NCBI RefSeq assembly: GCF_049331405.1
Contig: NZ_CP186274.1
Location: 2,232,001-2,296,000, forward strand
Direction of reading: 5' to 3'
Origin: PoT sp049331405
GTDB lineage: Bacteria > Planctomycetota > Planctomycetia > Isosphaerales > Isosphaeraceae
DNA: 64,000 nucleotides
In this document: in pieces, positions 55,501-61,500 of the stretch
Position numbering within the stretch: the first letter of the stretch is position 1
Layout: every line of letters begins with the position of its first letter
Notes under the pieces: model-generated
What the model saw: only the letters and a program-made list of their open reading frames with translations
The model's database searches: none
What the model was told of the DNA's origin: nothing
Position numbers and translations under genes: made by a program

Positions 55501-58500
55501 GGCGGCGACGAACAAGATCACCGACACGATCGAATCGAATATCAATGGCTCGATCGTCAACGCGGGAGGGAGCCTCAATCTGGACGCGAGCACCCAGCAC
55601 GCGCCGGATAAGTTCTCGATCCAGAGCATCACCGTGGCGGGGGGCGTAGGCGTCGGCAACAGCGGGATCGTCGACCTCGACCTGATCGGCGCCGGGGCGT
55701 ATTCGAAGAATACGATCGACAACACGGTGACCTCCTCGATCACCGGATCCACGGGGACCGATGCGGCGGGGAATGCGATCGGAGTCAACGCGACCGACGG
55801 AGTGAGCCTGTCCGCCACGGACGACTCTACGATCCAGTCCGATGGCGGCGGCGCGAGCCTGACGGTCAGCAGCTCGGCCTTGCCCGCCTCGATCGCGATC
55901 GCCGGCGGGGCCTCGCTCAATACGATCACGAATCATATCAGCGCGTTCATTTCTTCATCCGATGTCACGTCCGGGGGCAACTTCGCCCTTGACGCGAAGT
56001 CGACCGCCACGATCCAGTCGCTGGCCCTGGGGGTTTCCGTCACGGCGGCAGTCGGGAGCGTAGCCGCGGGCGCGGCATCGGGGTCGGGGGCGGCTTCGTA
56101 TAACACCATCAAGGACACGATCGCCGCCTATATCGACTCGAACAGTAACGTCTCGTCTCAGAGCACCTCAAGCGACGCCATCCGCCTGACGGCCAAGGAC
56201 GCTTCCCAGACGCTCTCCAACGCGGGAGCCGGGAGTGTGGCGATCTCGGCGGGCACGGCGGCCCTGAGCCTGGCGGCGGGGGCGACCCTCGCGGACAACA
56301 CGATCAGCAACACGGTCACCGCATACGTGGGGAGCCCAACGTCCGGCGGCGCGGACGCAACGCAGGTGAACTCGGCGGGGGGCGTGAGCCTCCTGGCGGA
56401 CTCGAGCGCCGTGGTGAATGCGACGAGCGTCGCCGTGGCCGCGGCGGCAGCGGCTTCCGAGGCCGGCGCGGCGCTCGCGGCCTCCGGTGCGGCCTCGAAG
56501 AACACGATTGCCAACACGATCACCGCGGCGGTGCAGGGGGGTGCTACGGTCACCGCCAACGGTACGGCGTCCGGCCCCATCGTGAACATCATCGCCAGCG
56601 ACCGGACGACGATCCGGTTTGACATCGGCAGCGGCGACCTCTCCGTGGGCGTGGTCGGGGCCTCCGCGGGGGCTTCGAGGGCGGTCAACACGGTGACGGA
56701 TAGCGTCAACGCCTTCATCGTCGGCGGGACCGTCAACACGAGCGGGCAGGGGTTCAATGTCTCGGCGCTCTCGACGAACGTGATCACGGGCAAGGCCGTC
56801 GCGACGGCCGTGGCCATCGCCATCGGGGGAGCCGCCGCGGGGGCGGAGGCCCTCTCGACGGACAATACGGCGACCTCGGCTTACGTCGGTTCCGGGGCGG
56901 TCGTGAACACCGGGCTGAATATCAGCAACCCATCGAGTTATGGGGCGCTGAATATCAACGCAACGTCCAATGACGTGGTGACCGCCGAGACGTATGGCGG
57001 CTCCGTCGGCCTGGCGTCGATCGGGGCCTTCTACTCTTCGGTCGATGTCGGCGGGTCGACGAGCGCCTACCTGGCCGGAGGCGCGATCCTCAACATCGGC
57101 GATCTCTCGGTGACGGCAACGGCCAGTCACGACGTCGAGGCGGACGCGGTTGGCGTGGTCGTCGGGGTGGCCGCGGGATCGGGCACGAATGCGGTGACGT
57201 TGATCCATAACAGTGTCTCGGCGTATATCGGCACGGCGTCGAATGCCCCCGCGGCGACTTCGCCGACAAGCTATGTGACGAATGGGGCCGTCAACGTCTC
57301 GGCCACCGCGAACGAGACGGGGATGTCGAAGGCGACGAACGGGGCGATCGGCCTGGCGGGGGGGATCAGCGGGAACTTCGCCCATACCGTGATCGGGCCG
57401 ACGGTCGAGGCCTATGTCAGCGACGCCATCAACCTCTCGGCCCCGATCCTGAACATCACGGCTAATGCGACGAACTCGGCGAACATCAAGATCATCGGTG
57501 TTGCACTCGAGACGGTCGGCGTAGGTGTTGCGGACGGTCGCTCGGCGATCTCCGCCACGGTGAACGCCTACCTCGGCAGCGGGACGTTCAAAATCGGCGG
57601 GAATCTGACCGTCTCGGCGACGAGCCTCGATTACGCGACGACTTATACCGAGGCCTCGGCGGGTTCGATCGTGGCCTCGGGCGGGGCGGCGCTGGCGGTG
57701 GCTTCGATCCTCTCCGACGTCCAGGCCTACACGGGCGGTTCCAACATTGTTGCAACGGGCACCGCGCTGATCTCGGCCCAGGAGACGCCGGTCGCCAGCG
57801 CGACGGCGCTGGGCATTCAGGCGAGCCTCGGCTTGGCCGTTGGCTCGGTGCGGAGCTCGGCCACGGTCAACACGAATACCGCGAGCTACCTCGGCGACGG
57901 GACCTCCGTCTCGGCCTCGAACCTGATTGTCAGGGCGACACGGCTCCTCGATGCGAGCAAGGACGCCACGGCCTCGGCGGCCTCGCAGGCGGGCTCGGGG
58001 GGCGTCCTGGCCGGGTTGGTGGCGACCGGGAGCGAGGTGGTGACGGGGGGGAGCATCGAGGCTTATACAGGCACGTCGGTGACGCTCCCGAACGGCGACG
58101 TCTCGATCCTCGCGGGCAACACGACGAGGCAACTGGCGTCCTCGACGGGCGTGGCCGTGGGCGGATTCTTCGCCGCGGGGAGCAACAACGCAACGGCCAC
58201 CTCGCAGGCGACTACCCTCGCGTCGCTGGGCGCGGACCCGGTGATGAGCCGCAAGCGTGCGGGCTCCTTGTCGGTGGTCGCGGCCGGGTTCGATGGGAAC
58301 GAGGCGAAGGTCACGGCGGGCAGCGGCGGGCTCGTCGCCGGCAACGCGGCCGAGGGCAAGACGAACGACTCTTCAACGGTCACGGCCGAACTCGTCGGGG
58401 GAACGATTTATGGGAAGGGCGTGACCGTCGCCTCGGTCAATCAGAGCGAGTATGCCCCGAATGTCAGCTCGGTGAATGCGTCGGCGGTCGGGGCGAGCGG

Positions 58501-61500
58501 CGCGATGGCATCCAACCAGATCAATACATCGGCAACCATAAATATCGGCGACGGCACGACCATCAACGCAGCGGGACTTGTGAGCCTCTCCGCGCAGGAC
58601 CGCTTCACCGAGGTCTTGCCGAGTGGCGGTAGCGCCGCGAGTGCGGCGGCCGGGGGCGGGGCGACGGCCACGGCGGTCCAGTCGGAGACGATGCTGACGG
58701 GCAACGCGAATGTCACTCTCGGCGATTCAGTCACGATCCGGTCGGTGAATGATCCCGTGCCGCAGTCGGGTTCCTCCGCGTCTCCGCAGGTCGGGATCGT
58801 CCTGCTTGCCTCGTCAATTTTGAATGCGAATGACGTGGTGACGCTCTCCACCGGGGGCCTGATCCAGGCGGCGGGGGTGAATTCACTGCTCTTCGCGACG
58901 CTGAACAACAACGTCACGGTCGGGCAGGGGAATACGCTCGAGAGCGACGGGAACATCGGCGCCGGGACGTATAGCTCCGTCAACGCCGATACCAGCGCGA
59001 GTGTCAGCACCGGCGGCCTGGCCGCGGCCGGGGATGCCCAGGCAACGATGTCGGTGACGAGCAACCAGTCGGTGACCGTCGAGACCGGCTCCAGGCTGAC
59101 CGCCTTCGGCAACGTCAACCTGACGCCGGGGAACGACCCCACCGGCTCGGCCAGCACGCTGATGACGGGCAATTCCGTCGCCCAGGGATTTGTCTATGGG
59201 TTGATCGCGATCCCCACGGCGACCGCGACCACCACCTTCGCCAGCAACACCCAGCTCGACATCGAAGGGGCCACGGCTAGCGACGCCAACCCGTCACAGA
59301 CGCTCGCGGCCGTGGCGATCGGCAGCGGAGAGAACGTGACCATCGGGGCCTATCCGGGCACGCCAGTCGTCGCGGCGACCGGGACCGCCAAGGGCTATGA
59401 GATCGGGTTCATCCCGATCACCGTCAACGACAGCACACCTACCAGCAGCACCTCATCAAGTGTGACCCAGGACGGGGTCATCGCGGCGGGGATCTACCAC
59501 GAGCTCACGATCGTCATCCCCAATGACCAGGACGGAGGGTACACATCGACCGTCCAGATCAACACCGATGGCTCGCCGCACGCCCCCGTCCATTCGAGCT
59601 ATAACCCCTCGTTCGATCCATTGACGTATGTCTCGGACAATTTTCCGGACAATACGCCGGGTCAGGGACTGCTGCAGATCAGTGTGGCCGATACGAACGT
59701 CGGCGCGATCACGCTCGGGCCTCTCTTCGCGGCCGGGGGAACGGTCACGCTGAATGCCGACACGATCGCCGGGAGCGGCTCGATCACCGCGTATGGTGCG
59801 CCCAGCATCTCGGTCACGAACAACAGCCCCGACTATCTCTTAATTGGCCCGATCGTCATCCCGAACTTGCCCGGCGGACAGGCCCTCTTCACCGGTTCGG
59901 TCAATCTCTCGGACGTCCAGGGGGCCGGAATCGGCGTCACTCAGGTGAACCCGACGAACACGCCGAGCGGCTCGAACCTTCCCAGCGTGACGATCAGCCA
60001 GACGTATAACGGTTCCGAGCCATCCGGGTCCGGCGACGGCCCGGCTCTGTTCCTCACCGGTAGCATCGAGAACCTCGGGGGACCGATCACCATCACCAAC
60101 GCGGCGGGATCGATCGGGCAGGAGCAGACGATCGTCGGGGCGTCGCTGAGCATGTCCGCGCCGAACGGCTCGGTCGTCATCGACGTGCCGCCGCCGGGCG
60201 TCGCGTATGTGAATGGCAATCCGTACTCGCAGTGGAATAGTGCGATGATCTGGCCCGGCGGGAACCCCAGCACCCAGGGGGCTCCGTCCGCCAACGAGGC
60301 CGTCGTTTACGTCGCAAATGCTGTTTATAACTCCGACGGTTTCTACTCGGCGTCCAACTTCGGTGGGGATCAGAACGCCGCCAACGCCTTTACGAACCTC
60401 CTCGACAATCACTGGCAAATCAACACCGACGACCAGTACTCCGGCGGCACGAGCTTCGTCTTCCTCGGGGACAGCGTGCCTTATGCGTCGGCCGCGTTCG
60501 TCGACGGGAACAAGAAGGGTGGGAACATCTACGGCGGCGACGACTCGTACGGCACGAACAGCAGCCTGACCACGTCGGGCTCGGGCGGCACGGTGTCGGG
60601 CGCCTACCAGATGGAGTACGAAGGGTCGTCCGACGGACCTTACGGGATGCTCCCCTACATCGCGACGGTCTCGCTCTTGACGACCCAATCCTACTCGAGC
60701 GCCAACCTGCCCCCGGCGACGGCGGCCGTGCAGGCTCGCAACGTCTCGATCCAGGCGCAGACCATCGACATCAACGGGCAGATCCAGACGACCGGCCAGC
60801 CGAAGAACCAGTCGGTGTCGCTGCCGGCCTCGCTCGTCCCGACGCTCCAGGCGTTCCAGCAGAGTTTCCAGGACGGGACCTCGGCGAGCGCCATCTTCAG
60901 CATCCCCGTCACGACGGTGAACTCGGGGGATCAGCCGATCAATGCCTCATATAATGCCCAGACCAATCAAATCACGATCGAGGACATCCAGGACGCGACC
61001 ACCGGGGGATTCGTCTCGCTGAATGGGGCGATCATCAGTTCCACGACGATGGGCGCCATCGACATGAGCGGCGGCGTGGGGCAGGTCACCGTGCAGAACG
61101 ACACGGGGATCCCGGTGGTCGTGCAGAATATCCAGGCGGGGGGGAACGTCGGCCTGAGTGCGGTCTCGATCACCGATACGATCCGGCCGGCGGCCTCGCA
61201 GCAGACCTTGTACGTGTACCAGCCGGGACAATCGATCGCTGTCTACACCGGGGCAGCCGGCGCGAACCTGCTGAATAGCTTGCCCAGCTCCACGACCTCG
61301 GGCACGAGCGTGAGCTACAGCCCAGAGGCCGGCCTGCGCTGGCAATGGACCGAGGTGGCGAGCCTGAGTCGCACCGCCAGCGATGTCAACGGCCCGAATT
61401 TCTCGATGAGCGATTGGGCGTTCAATGGCTCGCAGAACAACCCATGGCTCTACAACGATCCGTCGAACGGCTCGACGACCTCGACGCCCGTCGGCCAGAT

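Noticed and set aside
56168..58132. Minus-strand open frame of 654 codons opposite the giant gene
   Set aside because: Composition (RRDRRDG-like) is that of an antisense frame over Ala/Ser/Thr-rich coding DNA. There is no start site or domain.
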